From: Galaxea fascicularis
Taxonomy: Eukaryota; Cnidaria; Anthozoa; Scleractinia; Euphylliidae
Reading direction: 5' to 3'
DNA: 64,000 nucleotides
Assembly (NCBI GenBank): GCA_948470475.1
Contig: OX419339.1
Span: forward strand, 21,243,782-21,307,781
Positions 1-13,700 of this stretch are shown in pieces. A model generated the notes under the pieces. That model saw only the letters and a program-made list of their open reading frames with translations. It was not told the DNA's origin and ran no database searches. The position numbers and the translations under genes were made by a program. Position 1 is the first letter of the stretch. Every line of letters begins with the position of its first letter.

Positions 1-125
1 ACACGACTCTTAACTGCATCGCGCAGTCACATTAAAGCATGTCAGAGATGCAACCAACCAACCACCCAAGCGAGTCGTACAAGAAATGAAATGAAAGATA
101 TTATTGCATCTTATGGGAACTCGGA

Positions 126-156
<31 letters not shown>

Positions 157-178
157 CACGACCCTCCTTGTACGACTC
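1..178 (-). mobile_element. partial tRNA-derived SINE, cut by the window edge
   Basis: Read on the minus strand, positions 130-165 give a B-box-like stretch (GGTTCAAATCCCATC) that follows GGGTCGTGG, as in the T-arm of a tRNA-derived SINE head. Downstream on the same strand comes a unique body that runs off the left edge. No A box can be seen to the right, so the head is incomplete. It could also be a diverged tRNA pseudogene. The call rests on the B box and on the absence of a foldable cloverleaf. Confidence 0.4.
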
Positions 179-1456
179 ACTTTTAACATTATCTCCTAAA
201 ACCAGTGTGTTGCATTAAACGTATCCACCAAAACACCGTTGTATTACAGTGTACGGCAGTAACATCATTAGAGCCGGGTTTCACTCTAATGTTACTTAAC
301 ACCAACACAAGGCCAACCTATTGTAGGTTTTCATATAGCTAAGGACGGTGCTCCCTTAGTATACAAAATTATTTTTGCAGGATTTACAACCATGCATAAA
401 CAGCAGGTCTTACTGAGGAAGAACTACAAGAATCTAACAAATTAACAAAATTGAGGTAACCAAGCATTTTTTCGGGGACGAAGAAGTGTTATCTTAGAAA
501 ATTGCAAAAAGTCGATACGTGTTTTAAAACGGTTTTACACTTAAACTGTTGCATATTACCTATGAAAAATAAGAGACTTTTCCAAAATTTTCAGAAACCG
601 CGCAAAACTAACAACTCTATATGAAGAGGCACCGCCCTAACTACACTTGAATTTAACAAAACTTGACTTCGATCAGGATCATAAAATGATGCCGATTTGT
701 GTTCGGTTAAGGCTGTTTGCTCGGTAAAAGTCGTCGATGTGAAACTGTCTGGCGTCATCAGAAATATCAAGAGCCAACAGCTGTGTTAATGTGATTCTTA
801 TCTTGAGTGGTCTGAACCCTCGAAAACTCCTCGCACAAGATGAAAGTATTAATTAAAGAAGTGAGGATAAGTGGGATAACTCTCACCGAAATTTGCAGAT
901 ACTTTTCCACACTGTTTACACATAACATGGCCTTGACGAAATAAGTGTAAACGACCGTAGCACGATCCTTTACAAGCTGCGTTTGGTATGGGTGCCCCAA
1001 GTCCTTAAAGCCCTCTACACATCTGAGCAACCTTTTTTTTTTTCCTTGCTGAGGGCGTCATGTGTCTAGGCGCGTTTTAAAGCTTTATTTTAAGGAACTG
1101 TTATTTTCCTGCAAAAATTAGCTGTTTGTAACATTAGAAACAAGAACTACATGTAACATAGCTATGTCGAATATCATCTATTCAACAATTAGCAACTAAT
1201 TATTGTTGGAAGAACAATCTACAGCATCCTTTCTTTCCTACAAAACACGAAAATCAAAGAGTGCTACACCACTCAGGTTAGTAAGATTTCGCTTAAGTGG
1301 GTAAACTTGCCTTTTTTCGTAACCGGTTGTTTACTACACAGGATCATATTGTCTCTAACATTGGGTGTTCGAGTACAATAAAAATACACTTCGTCCACCA
1401 CAATAGTCTGCCACAAACGCAGTTAAACTAATGTGCTCACTTGTGTTTAGAAACAA

Positions 1457-1990
1457 TTGATAACCCCCAGCAATAGATCTGTGTCAAGAACGAAGCACGG
1501 GTTAATAGTTCCGAGGTTTGCGTCAAATTACGTTATAAACTCGATAGCCTATAGAGGGGCTGTCCTCTGGAACGCCATAAGTCCTTCAAATGGTTGTAAC
1601 TTAATTTACACAGACATGAAATCTTTTCTGAAAAAGCTGTTAAGTGTTATTTTAACGTTTTAGCCCCACAAACAATTAACAACAGATTTGATAATTTTTT
1701 ATATTACTGATTTTAAAATGTGTCTTTTATGACAGAATGATTTTATTCCCAGAATTGATAACTTTTGACATGCTTATTTTATTTTCAATTTTTGTAGTAC
1801 ATGACCCCACAAGCTTGTAGTTTTGAATTAATATCATGTATAAATTAAGATTGTATATGTATGTGAACACCTCAGAAACCTCGGCAGAATCAACTTCGCT
1901 AATCTTTTTATATTCAAATAAAGCGTCTGACCGATGACCAGTCCGCTTCCTAATTAGCTTCTCTTCCACTCATGCATTAAATAAGCTGGA
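1457..1990 (+). pseudogene. 3' end of a non-LTR retrotransposon (reverse-transcriptase C-terminus plus 3'UTR)
   Basis: A 68-residue open stretch ending at 1663 has the pattern seen at the C-terminus of CR1/jockey-like ORF2 proteins: RSNRS-like and PRFASNYV stretches followed by AYRGAVLWNAI, then a basic end. No RT or endonuclease core lies upstream, so only a 5'-truncated tail is present. The following roughly 320 bases are AT-rich and hold an AATAAA at 1917-1922, which may be the element's own polyadenylation signal. Assignment to non-LTR elements is fairly sure; the clade is not. Confidence 0.5.
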
Positions 1991-2027
1991 TGCACAAGTC
2001 ACCCTCTCCTCCCTAAGAGTGACTTTA

Positions 2028-2076
2028 TAGATTTAACTCTGTCTAACGCCAGATGATTTTACTCATAAAAGGGAGC
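2028..2076 (+). repeat. fragment of a MITE also present at 61506-61611
   Basis: This stretch (TAGATTTAACTCTGT, then CCAGATGATTTTACTC) closely matches the interior of the TTAA-ended MITE at 61541-61589. The ends of the element are not recognisable here, so this is a decayed copy. Confidence 0.45.
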
Positions 2077-2127
2077 TTCTTTGTACAGTGAAGAAGCAGG
2101 CTTGCTGTGCAAGCCGGCTTTAACAGC

Positions 2128-2195
2128 AAATATTCACGAATTTTTCACATGTTGATGTCACTTGCCGACAACATGTGAAAAATTCGTGAATATTT
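2128..2195. repeat. perfect 27-bp stem-loop
   Basis: The left arm 2128-2154 (AAATATTCACGAATTTTTCA...) is the exact reverse complement of 2169-2195, with a 14-nt loop. No coding potential. It could be a tiny foldback MITE or a small-RNA precursor; the sequence alone does not decide. Confidence 0.7.
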
Positions 2196-2252
2196 CCATT
2201 TTCTTTTATTCCTGAGGGGCGATTGACAAGCTATTTAAAAAACTCGTGCATC

Positions 2253-2311
2253 GTGTTTCATCAGGGTTTCCAAACACTTGAAAACAATGTTTGGAAACCC
2301 TGATGAAACAC
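2253..2311. repeat. perfect 24-bp stem-loop with an imperfect extension
   Basis: The arm 2253-2276 (GTGTTTCATCAGGGTTTCCA...) pairs exactly with 2288-2311 across an 11-nt loop. The outer flanks, AACTCGTGCATC-like and its complement, extend the pairing with bulges. It lies only about 60 bp from the hairpin at 2128-2195. Confidence 0.7.
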
Positions 2312-3074
2312 TCGAACTCGTTTTTGAAATAGTACATGAAGTAGTCAATGAATGGGCGCGCTGTAGCGGGAAAAACGTCAGCTATATAACAATTAGTCTT
2401 ACCTCAAAGTTGAGTTGCTCTTTGACTTTTGATCCACTGAATAACACAAGAGGGGAATCCTTTTTTGTTAGGATGTACACCATATGCACGCCTCCAGGAG
2501 TGCTCTCCTACACAGTTTGAAACAAAAATTACTATCAACCTAATCTCCATATGGGGAGGACAGTTCTGGGAACAGTACATTCATTCATAAGGTTTTGCAG
2601 AGTGGAGTGCAAAAGGTAACCAAGTAGGTAGTGAAATAAGATCTTAACAGGGTCTAAACCCTCCCCCCGAACGAACGGATTACAGGCCCGTAGGCATGTG
2701 TTTTTCGTGGGAGGGTGCGATTTGTCCGTGGACAGAGACAAAGCGAGAGCCTCTACGGGGCTGCGGGGGCATGTTCCCTCGAGAAATTTTGAATATTTAT
2801 GTTGTCTGAAACTGCATTTCGTGCGTTTTGAGGGCAGTATGATATGGAAACAGGCAGCTGAAAGCAAACCTAAAAACGTGAATATTTCAACCCCAAATGC
2901 TTTTTTTCGCAAAGAAGTAGAATAATAATAGTGACACTAGGTTTGCTGTTGATCATCACGATCTTTTAGCAGTGTCCCAATGTCTGTGGATGTGCATAGG
3001 GGCCAGTGAGGAGAGCCTCTTTTGTGTCATCCTGGCTCTGTTGGTCAACTACAAAGTGGACCTCCGCAGCCTAA

Positions 3075-3121
3075 GGGGGGGGGGGGGTGTGCAGGCGCAC
3101 CCATCGCACCCCCCCCCCCCC
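3075..3121. repeat. inverted homopolymer pair G13/C13
   Basis: A run of 13 G (3075-3087) followed by TGTG is mirrored by CAC plus 13 C (3109-3121), so the two runs can pair as a hairpin. The G run could alternatively join a quadruplex. Run lengths at homopolymers are prone to sequencing error. Confidence 0.6.
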
Positions 3122-3964
3122 AGTGAAATAACTAAATGGGCACAAGTCACGCCATTTGTTCTGGGGGAAGGGTTACCATTGGGCTCACCAAAAGTATAAA
3201 ATTTACAGAGGCTTGAACAACAAAGTCTTTTCACAAAAGGTTTCGGTCAGGTACACTCTACAATATTGCTTTCCAGACGTAAACAATGGAAACAAACCAA
3301 ACTCAAAAGGAACAAAGTGTGGCGATTTTTAGGCTTTTTGTTATCACATGGACGAATATTGACCTTTCTGTGGACAGCTCGTCAACGTTTAAAAGACAGG
3401 AAATACATTAAAATCAAAAGTGAATTCAATGATCTTTACTCGGCTAACGGGAACAGGTAAATGGAAAAGGGCGACCATTACGGCGAAGAATTCTGTCAAA
3501 GCGAATTCAAAGGAAACTGGCATACACTTTTTTTTTAATAACAACGTCTAAATTTGGGGCTGAGGCTCGACGTTCTTATTTTTTTCGCGATTTGAGCCTG
3601 AAAACGTTCTTAAGGTGTTTGTAAGTTACAAGGTATACACACGATGTCGCGTTAACCAACTGTTGGTAAATTTACTTTACAAAAAGGCTTGAACAGAGGT
3701 TCACAACACGACATAAAGTCACCAGACTTTGCAGTGAAAACGCAGAAAGAGTTCATGCGCACATAGTATACTACTCATTTAAAAACAAATAGCAAAATAA
3801 AGATGTTCTTAACTGACTCTCAGGATTGGTATGTTCTTAGCATGTTCTTAAAATTTGGGTTAATCTCAGGTTCAACGTTCTTATAAAAAAGGTTCTTATA
3901 TAAAAAAAAACGCGTACCAACACATTGTACACACGCCAAGTAAGGTAATTTTAAAAATACATAC

Positions 3965-6900
3965 TTGAAAGCAGACCATTGACTCAACAATTTCTTCAAG
4001 GTACTTTCTTTTCGTTGCTGTCTTTCTAGCGTCGATGATGACAGAAAACCCAAGACTTGCAGTGTCTTTCCTACACAAAATCAAGAACAAAATGTAATTC
4101 ATTTAGCAGCTGTTACACCCTGTGTAAGACATTTGATACCAATTTACAACATTTCTCACACGTTTTGTGATGTCCTATTTCCGGTGAAGAGAGGGAATTC
4201 ACAAGCATACTGTCAACAAACGACATCAAACAATTGACTACAGTCTACAAACAAAACCCAACATCGTGGGAAAAATCTAGATGTTTTTCATCCAAAACAT
4301 GCACAAAAATAAACATCCAGGTTGCAAGATTAAGCCCAGTCAGTAAAGAAAGGAGTCAACAGAAACGGTGTGTTAAGAATGATCAAAACTGCGAGTTTAA
4401 ATTTCAAGATATAGATCCATTTAGGATTGAAACGTAATACGAAGCGATAAAGTATATACGATCATGTGCGAACGTGAGGTGGCTTTAAGTTAAAAGCGAA
4501 AAGCAAACGGAAGCAAGAACAGTCACGGCAAATCTGCTCTGCCATTTGCCGGTTTGTGGTTCAAAAAGACATGGGTGGCAAAATAATCGTGTTTTGATAC
4601 AAAGATTTTATTAACAGCACGTTTCCTCGAAGGGATGATTGCGAATGATTTCTGAAAATAATGGATTTCAGCAGCTTTGGTACCCCTAAGCGGAAAAAAA
4701 AATTTTAATTGCCGCGTGAAGGGTTGTACAAGAGATGTTGTCGGATAAGAAAGACACTGAAAAAGCGCTTCATGTTCACCATTAGTCTCATGAACAGATG
4801 TCTCATGAATAAACCTCGAAGTACATCAAGCAAGATTGTTTCACGATAAGAATGGCTGTTGTGACAAACGCTACCAACACTTCCGACATTAAAAGCAAGA
4901 GAACCGTTTAAATGCACTTTCACATAATCTCACCTCCCTGCTTTACGATCGGTGACGCCTTCCAATTTTTCGCAAACTTACCTTGCGCGGTCGCAATCCA
5001 ATAAACACAGCTTTACCTTAGCGATGAAGCTCTTCTACGTTTGAAAGCTCGCCAGATTAGAAAGCATGGAATATGAAACTTTAAGCGTTTTAGCATACTG
5101 TACACATACAAACTTGATAGCAAACCTGCCGCTAAACATACGGGTCTGGCTAATTCAGTGCTGATTTTTGCATGTTGACATAAAAGGAACAGTACTAAAA
5201 TTATATTTCTGTTTTCGTCTTCTCACCATGCTGTCTCTTTTCAAGCGATATGTATTTGGAAAAGAACTGAATGAAGTGATTGAATCTTTGCAAGACTAAG
5301 ATTAAATTCATGTCTTAAGCCCTGCCGTTTATTGACTAAACGCAACTGCAAAGGTACGAATGAGGTGTCAAGCAGAGAAACATGGCTTCCGGATCTAACA
5401 GCATATTTCCAGTCTATTATGAGTGTCGCAGCTCCATTGTTTAAGGGATATGATCCATTGTTTCTGTTGTTTGTTCTTTATTTCACCGAGCAACTCACGT
5501 GAGACGTTGTAAGAGCTGCGAGGTAACCGCGTGATAAATCAGAGAGCTTGATTTGATAAACAAAGAACACTTATTGAGTCACGGCGCCACATTTTTTCCC
5601 ATGTTCCAGGTGTAAAGATTGAAAGATGTAATCATTTGAAAGAGCAGCTAATATCTCTTCGCTGTGAACTATACAAGTCCAGCAGTAAACTTGTTGGGCT
5701 GCCAAACCCCTAGCTCCCAGATTGCACTATAGAAAGATCCTAATGTACGACAGTACAGGCTGTACAGCAACAAATTAGATCAGTGGACCATCTGATCTTA
5801 AAACAAAAACTGAACAACTTAGAGTGTGATGCCTTCCTTAGGTTTCACGTGACTTTAAACTGCGCCTACATGCTACACGGGCTAATCATAACCGCTCCTG
5901 TCTTCAACAATAAAGTCGTCTGGTTGTTTACGTCAAGTCTACAAAACTACGCCCTGTCTGAAAGCCTTTTTAGACCACAATTTCCTAGAGAAGCGAGATG
6001 TCAACACGCATTACAGCCTTAATCAGGTTTTAGAAATCAACTTAATATAAAAAAGAGGCCTAAATCTATCGCGACAAGAGACTCTTAACACTCAACTCTA
6101 AGGATCCTCCATATTATCTGGAGCAAAAATGGTTTCTATTCAAATCGACAACATACGCTTACGTACCCGGGATTGCCGGCGCACCCAAGAGGGGGTTTGG
6201 AGAGGCGGAAATGTTTCCACCGCCCACATCACAACGACCTTTAGCATTTTTGGTGACGGTGTGACGATAACAGTGTATCTGCTCTATTAATTCATAATAA
6301 TTTAAAATACAAGAATAAGCCAAGTCAGAAGTTTATCGATGAAACATTTGAATGGAAGATCAGCACGCGATTGATTATCACTGGAAAGAAATTAACGAAT
6401 ACAACGGAATACCAGTTATTTACATCACCTGATAAACACAGAAAGTATGATAAATGTAGGTCAAGTGGTGAACATACCTCAACTAATGGCAACACAAGAG
6501 CAAACTGGATCGGATAACAGCGAAATTATAATTTAAATTAAAATACGAATACGACATAGAAAAACTCTTTCTGACTTGATCAATTGCTAGGCACTAATGT
6601 CATCGGTTCGGCGATACACACGGCAAGCCCACCAACAGAAATGAAATTTGATCCGCGGATTACCTCGGACACCACGCAACAACGCGATGTAGAAAAAAAA
6701 ACCACTGTGCGCAGTGACATGTACCCCAAGCAGGAAAAACAAGAACATAGTCCAAACGAAACGGCAAGAAAACACAATGACTTTTCACTTTACTAGCGCT
6801 TCAAATGCGGTAGAGCGTGTTTACACCGCAGACAGCTGCAAAGCAATGTTTGTGCAAGGAGAAACCACTCCTCATGAAAGCCATGTTACTCACGAGTGCC

Positions 6901-7625
6901 AAACAAGTGGAAGTGCTAGCTCTTACTGAAGAATGGACCTTAAAATACCTAAATACCTTGGCTAGCGAAAAGAAACATAGGCAGACGACCAGACAACACA
7001 AATACTTACCGATAACAGCTTTCATCCATAGAAACCTCTCAACTGCGCTTGCGTATTGCTATTACTTATAAAAATTACAAGCCGACACCGCAAAAACACC
7101 GTCTTAAGTTATCACACTTGTGCACGTGGATTGCAGATGAAAACAAACACTGGCCCGGACAGGTTAAGCTTTGTTTTATCTCAAGACCATAACTTAACGA
7201 TTACAAATTTATCATGATTTAAGGGAACAAACTTTCCACATTTGGGGAGTTCGGTATTTTCCAGATAACCAGTAACCCATAGACCCAATATTGATGTTAT
7301 GTGTACTTTATCAAGTACAAAAAATATACAGATATTTATCGATTGAAATAGAAGACCGTGTTCCGAGTCCGAAAATCAAAGGGCAAGTTATCGAACACTA
7401 CTTTCATTTTTAACGCCGTAAATAGGACCGCTACTGACAAGGCCTGTTTCGGGAGAAAAACAAAACTCTTCCAGGAATCTGGAAATTTTACAGGGACACG
7501 GGAGGCTTGGGAATTTGTCGATCAGTTGATAAATCGAAAGGATCTTTCCAAATTTCCGGGAGGACTTAAAGTTACTCATAATAGTGTTGCAAGAACAACG
7601 TTTGTTAAGCCTGGTTCACATTTGA

Positions 7626-7656
<31 letters not shown>

Positions 7657-7714
7657 CCAAAAAAAAGAACATCGTGTTGATGTTTTGTGTTTCTAAACAA
7701 CACATCAGCGACAC

Positions 7715-7770
<56 letters not shown>

Positions 7771-10700
7771 CATGTCATTAAGTATGTCACTGGTATGAAC
7801 CAGGCCTTAGAGTTTTCACCTCCTGTGCAGGAATGTCTAACAAGGAACTATTCAGCACGAACATAGACGTCTATGGAATTAAATGAAAGTAAATTTACAG
7901 AATAAAGTGTATATAGAGCTCAAGTCTAAAAGGCGAGATTTCGTACTAACACTAGTGAACTGTAATAGGGTGTCGAAATTTCATGAAATAAGGTAACGCA
8001 TTTAAAAATACCGTACCGAACGATGAAAATTACCGCGAATCATCTTGTAGCGGAACAGTAAGGGAATTTGGTAAAAGTGTCAGAAACTTTCAAATAGCTA
8101 ATTTTGCATGCAGCTCACCTAACATAATTCGATTTCGATGTGGTATAAACTAACAACCCAGTGTACGGAGTATTTAGTGTCCAATTGGGCAGAGAGGTAC
8201 GGGTGGGGGTGGTGGTGGGGGGAGGTTGGAGGTAAGTGATGCTAGCGGTGTTCAGTCCCTTCCACATTATCGTCCATTCCATGGCTAATCTCAGTGTAGG
8301 CCGCATCCGAATCAGTTCATAGCCAAGAAAGGCAAACCGATCCGGCCAGCCCTTTTCGCTTCGCCATTACTGAGATTACTTATTACTGATCACTGAGACA
8401 ACACGCGCTCGAACTGTGACAAGCTTTTTCAAGTTACACTGAGACGGTGACATTGAATATCCTTGACCCCAGTCTAGTAACTGCTGAAGATGCTATCCCA
8501 GCCGTGAAAATAAACCTTCCAGCCTGCACATCCCTACTGCCTATTAAGACAGTTACCTCTCCTGCCCACCAGTGCCCTCCAAAGTGAACTCTAAGCAACT
8601 ATCAACCTCTCGCGACTCCTTTCCGGTGTTACCAGGAATAATTCCCACCGCTCCACCGCTGTCGGCACTCTTGAACGAAGTTTCTGACTTCCGATCTCGA
8701 AAACCATCTGTTCCGTGACCCACAAATACAACATAAGTGATCCTTGACCCCCAAACAAAACTGTTTCCAGCCCGATCACACTTGATCCCGAGCTGTGACC
8801 CGTGATTTAACCCGCTGATCCCCGATGGTGGTCAAACAGCTCTCAATCAAACAGTGTAGAATCTCTTAAAAGCGAACAACACCACGCCGTCAGGTTTAAC
8901 GAAACCAACGTACACTTTTTTATGCAAAACTTTGTAAACTCGAGTATTCTGGTTTTAAGAAATAAAACGATAACAATGGCGTCTGCCACCTTTTGTTTAA
9001 ATGCTCGGCCTACTTTAAAGATAATGAGCCCTGCGATATTCCCTATGGAGGTTAGCGTGCGTTCTTGGTAACCAATCAATTAGGTTCTGCCTGATCGTCT
9101 TTGAATCATAACGCGTAGTATGACAGACCTAGAGCTTTCTTAAGCTGTAAGTAAATGTCGCGAGAACAATACCCTCTTGATAGTCGCGCGCGAGAGATGA
9201 TGTTGGAGATGATGTTGGAGGGTTGGAAACTAAATGTGGGTTGAGAGCACTTGCTAGCCGAGCGAGTGACCTTCAGAAACCACACGTCCGGGCCTGCGAT
9301 CCCTGGTTCACTTCAATCCCCCTCCCGGGTAGGGAGGCCCGATCAGTAGCGATAGCCATCTTGTTTTGCATTTGACCAACACCATTTTTGAATCGAAAAA
9401 TAAGTAGGCCCCATCGTTTTCATCCCCGCTAACTTTGTGTGGTTCATTTAAAAACAAAAAGATTGAAAACGGTGTCAGCGTTTGCAAATTCTCTGTCGTT
9501 TTTAAGCGTTCACACTGAAATACCAATTCACGAATGCAGACTTTAACAAAAAGGTTTTCCTACGGCTCGACCATATAGCCCACGCTAAATGATTTGATAT
9601 TCTTGCACAGCAGTGTGTTTTCTCAACAATGTCAGATCGTTAAGCATCCCAAATGGAAAGTAGCATGACATAAAATTTCCCTGGGATGGACGCCCTACTT
9701 GGGAACAGGTTTCGTGTTGTTGGCCTCATGAATTTAACGGCAAGTACAAAAAATGTTACTCGTGTTATGTAACAACGTTTCCCGATCCAACATGCAGTAC
9801 TTTAAAAAGGATTAGCAAATGCTCGCGTGACCAACAACACCAAACTGTAGAGTTGGATCAATGCTCGAGGTTATGTAATTCCACCGCACGTGTGGAGTCA
9901 GAACTTACTTGGGAATGGTGAAGTAGTACATGAACAGTCTCATCAGTTCCACACTGGTGTACGCAACATTTCCCCAGTCTGGCCGTGACGTGTCAATCAT
10001 AAGAACAGGCCCACCCCTCAAATCTCTGTTCCCTGAAAACAAACAAGAACAAGATTTACTACGTTGCACTACCAACATAGAGGGTGCTTCCCGCGATACG
10101 CCTTAAAATGTAGTTTATAACCACCCGTAGACTCCCTTCTAGCTAATTCTGAACCACATCATTTGTGTCTTTATTCCCAATCCCGTCACACGTCCCCCAC
10201 CCCCAGGGTTCAGGTGAGGGTGACGACAAGTCTGCCTATTCCCATATTGAAGGATTTAAACTAAACAAATACCAAGAACCAACCAAATAAAAACGACAAG
10301 AAACAATAGTAATAATAGTAATGGCAATAACATCAATACATATTATTAAAATCATAATAAATATAATTAATAAAAAATCAAATATTATATTTATAACTAC
10401 CTGTTCTACTAAAAACAACAAAAACCACAACAACAAAAACTACGAAGAACGAAGACAACGTTATACATCTATACGATAAGCCAAGGCATATGAAAATGTT
10501 GAAACATTGTCAAAACTTTAGCAAATACGAAACCCTTGAGTACAAAACTCATCGCCGTGAACATTTCAACTGGACTCTCCAACAGAAGATCGAACACCTT
10601 TCATGATAAATAAGATGGGTTGTCCCTGTCCTTCTGTGAAGGTAACATTTGTATCCAAAAATATGCAAATGAGCGTCCCGTCCCTGTCGCGCCGTTCTTG

Positions 10701-13700
10701 TATGCCGCGTCATTTAAGCAGCATATCCTCGATCTTTGAGAGACCCAGTAGCTTTCCAGACGCGGTTTGTGATTAGAGAACGAAACTATAGATGATACAA
10801 CACCAACAATACCCCTAGCCCTGATAACAAAAGGACCTACAGGTCATAGCCACCAATGGTAAACAGGTCTGGAATAGCTACAGGATTACTCTGATCTTTT
10901 CATTCTCGCCACACCCCATGTTCCACCTTAATTTTTCGCTAACCTGTCACAAGCGCTTGCTCTAAACACACTCCATCGGCAACAACAGTAGAAAAATTCA
11001 GCTCAACCATAAGGCAAACGTTGATAAAATAATCTGGTTTGGCTGCTCCATGAGTTTCTTCCCAGTACGTAGCTCTCGCGGCTAGTTGTATTTTCACTCG
11101 TTTTATTTTCATCCTTTAAATCGGTTTGGCCGTCATGCATCACTTTTGTTTCGTTTGCCGCCCGCGAGTGTTACAACCGCAACGTTTGCGCCCATCAACT
11201 ATCAACTATAAACTGTCAACTGTCCGCTGTACCGCTTTCTTAACGAAAGCCTTCATTCGTCTATTCGTCCCGTGACATTGAACCTGTACAAACATATTCC
11301 TACACATCGATCGTTTGTTTCTCGCGTGCGTTTTGCCGAGTTTAACAGCTATATGTTGGTTGAATAAATTCGATAAGTTGCGTTCGAACCTCGTTTGGTC
11401 GATTATTCTAACTCACGTTTTAGCTTGGACTTGTCTTTTGAAATGTTAAGTAAAAATGCAATAACAGATGAACTAAACGGGTAAATCGACCTGTTAATTT
11501 TTCTTCCAACGAGTTCCGCGCCTCACGTGCAGTTTCTTATGTGTAGTTGTATGAAAGGTCAGTTGGACATGGTGTGTAGTCGTATGTTCATCACACGTGA
11601 GGTGGATTGAGTACTCGTCCCAAAATTTTGACCCCATGTTTTGTTCTGAGTTTTGTACGCCACCTCAAGCTCATTTCAAGCTTTAAACCATAACCTGAGG
11701 TGTAGAGTCTCTGAAGTACGCAAATGTGTTTTTCTTCCTCTTCCGTTTGTCCGTTTTACGTTGTTTATCTTAGTCACCGAGACTCAAGCATTACCTAGCA
11801 GTGGGTGTTAAGTTTTTTTTCTCTCTCTCTGAAATTGATACACGAAAGACATGTATAGTTGAACTACGCGTGAAACTCAATGATCTAACAGATCGTCACA
11901 ATGGCCAATGCAATTTTAGAAGTAGCAAAAAGTAACCTTGAATATACTTCGTAAACGCTGTCTCTTCGTAATTGCTAAAATTTTAACGTCGATGATCCCT
12001 CACATCTATTCTTGTTTTATCTCTCGTACCAAAAACACGGTTTACGGTTTTGCGTGTCAGAGAGGGACCTAAAGCCGAAAGGAATTCCAGTTCCTATTGA
12101 TATAGAATCGATCAAACTTGTTCTTGAAATGCTTAAATGCCCGTTACAACTTAATTTTAGGCAAATTCCCTCACACAGAAGGTGCGCTTTGAGGGATGAC
12201 CTCATCATCGCTAGTTCCTCGTCAGTGGAGAAATAAATTACGCCAAACTGACGTTGCTCAAGTTAGTTGAGGGAAAACGTCTCGCACCGTTTAATTTTCT
12301 ACCGTCACTATTTGATGCAACAACGCATTTGGATGTATTAACTTCAACGTTTATGACGTCAAACATGGCAACTACAACAGTTCCAAAAAACACCTCACTC
12401 CGTTTCCTTGAGTCTGGCTTTAGTCTTAGCTTCTAATTTTCCTTCTGATCCCTCAATGATCGGACGATAATCATAAAACAAGCTTACGCATTGCCGATTG
12501 CGTGGCATATGTAACTTTCATGCTAAGAGAAGTGTATGAAAAAAGGGTATGAGAATACAGGTAATGATCACCATCAGTTGAGTTATGCTTCCCAGGAGAA
12601 ACCAACTGCTCGCAGGATAGTTAAGTTAACATTAACATAAATTCTCCCTACATACAACATATGAAATAACTGACAACTGTAAGGACAATACAATGCTGCT
12701 TCAGCCGACTTTGAACAAGTTTCCGTTTGAAGACGACAACAGTCTTCAAACTGTTACCCTATCCGGTGAAATCGCACGTTCCAGTGTTTTCGCAGGCCCT
12801 TGCTTGTGAAAAAATGTAGCCTAATTTGTGCATTTATATAAAACTCACATTACCAGTAATGTTGGGGCCATGGAACTGACTGTCCGAAATTTATTTAACT
12901 ATAACTGATAGTTTTCAAAACTGTACACTTCAGCTAAGTATCGCAAAAACAAATCTGTGAAACACTAACATCCAAAGAAAACAAAACCTCTGAAAAAACG
13001 TCATCTGCTATGGCATGCCTTCACGAAAACCGCGCCCAGCTTCCCCTTCAGTGGGGCTAAATTAATCCATCCATATATCTATAGCATTTTACACATGTTT
13101 GACTTCTAATGAAGTGAGCATTCCGATAGTAACTAATCTATGTCATGTTACATGTGGAGTTCTACGAAGTAAGCCATGAAAAGCCCCCATCTCAAGAATA
13201 AACAACGAAAGTGTCTGAATCTGCCTGTCTCTGTCTCTGTCTCTGTCTCTGTCTCTGTCTCTCTCTTTCAAGTATCACTTTAAATTCGTCATTCATTCAG
13301 GTCGATGACAAAACGATGTCTGTAGCCATGATACTCACTACAACAAACACAAGACCAACAATATAGCATGACCCAGAACACTGTGACCCACAGACCCTGG
13401 GCTAAACAACTGATCCTAATGTAGTACATACTTCATTAAATTTACCTCTCAAGACGTTGATAGGAGAGGCAGCTCAGTTCCCTATGTAGACGTTGGAAAA
13501 CTATAGTGGCGGGCACTCAACATATATCTTTACCCCTTACGCGACACTTAATTTTTCTTAGTGAATCAGCAAGTCGAAAAAATCATAATTGTTCAATCAG
13601 TAATTGCAACCACATTTAAGAAACAAAGAAGATGCAATGGCTCATTAGAGCTAAAAAACAGATCTAGAACTCCTTACGTCATGTTTTTGCAATTATAAAT

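Noticed and set aside
767..1030. Minus-strand frame that might be the next SEC14 exon of the RhoGEF-like gene (KYLQISVRVIPLILTSL).
   Set aside because: No acceptor gives the required phase 0 without meeting a stop, and the residues do not show a clear SEC14 pattern.
2535..2912. 125-residue minus-strand frame.
   Set aside because: Overlaps a comparable plus-strand frame, no motif, no splice partner; reads like repeat-derived sequence.
7358..7696. 112-residue plus-strand frame.
   Set aside because: Starts at GTG, runs into the MITE at 7608, and has no family motif or splice support.
12012..12436. Overlapping frames on both strands resembling a conserved stretch.
   Set aside because: Frames end quickly, strand is undecided, and no exon borders fit.
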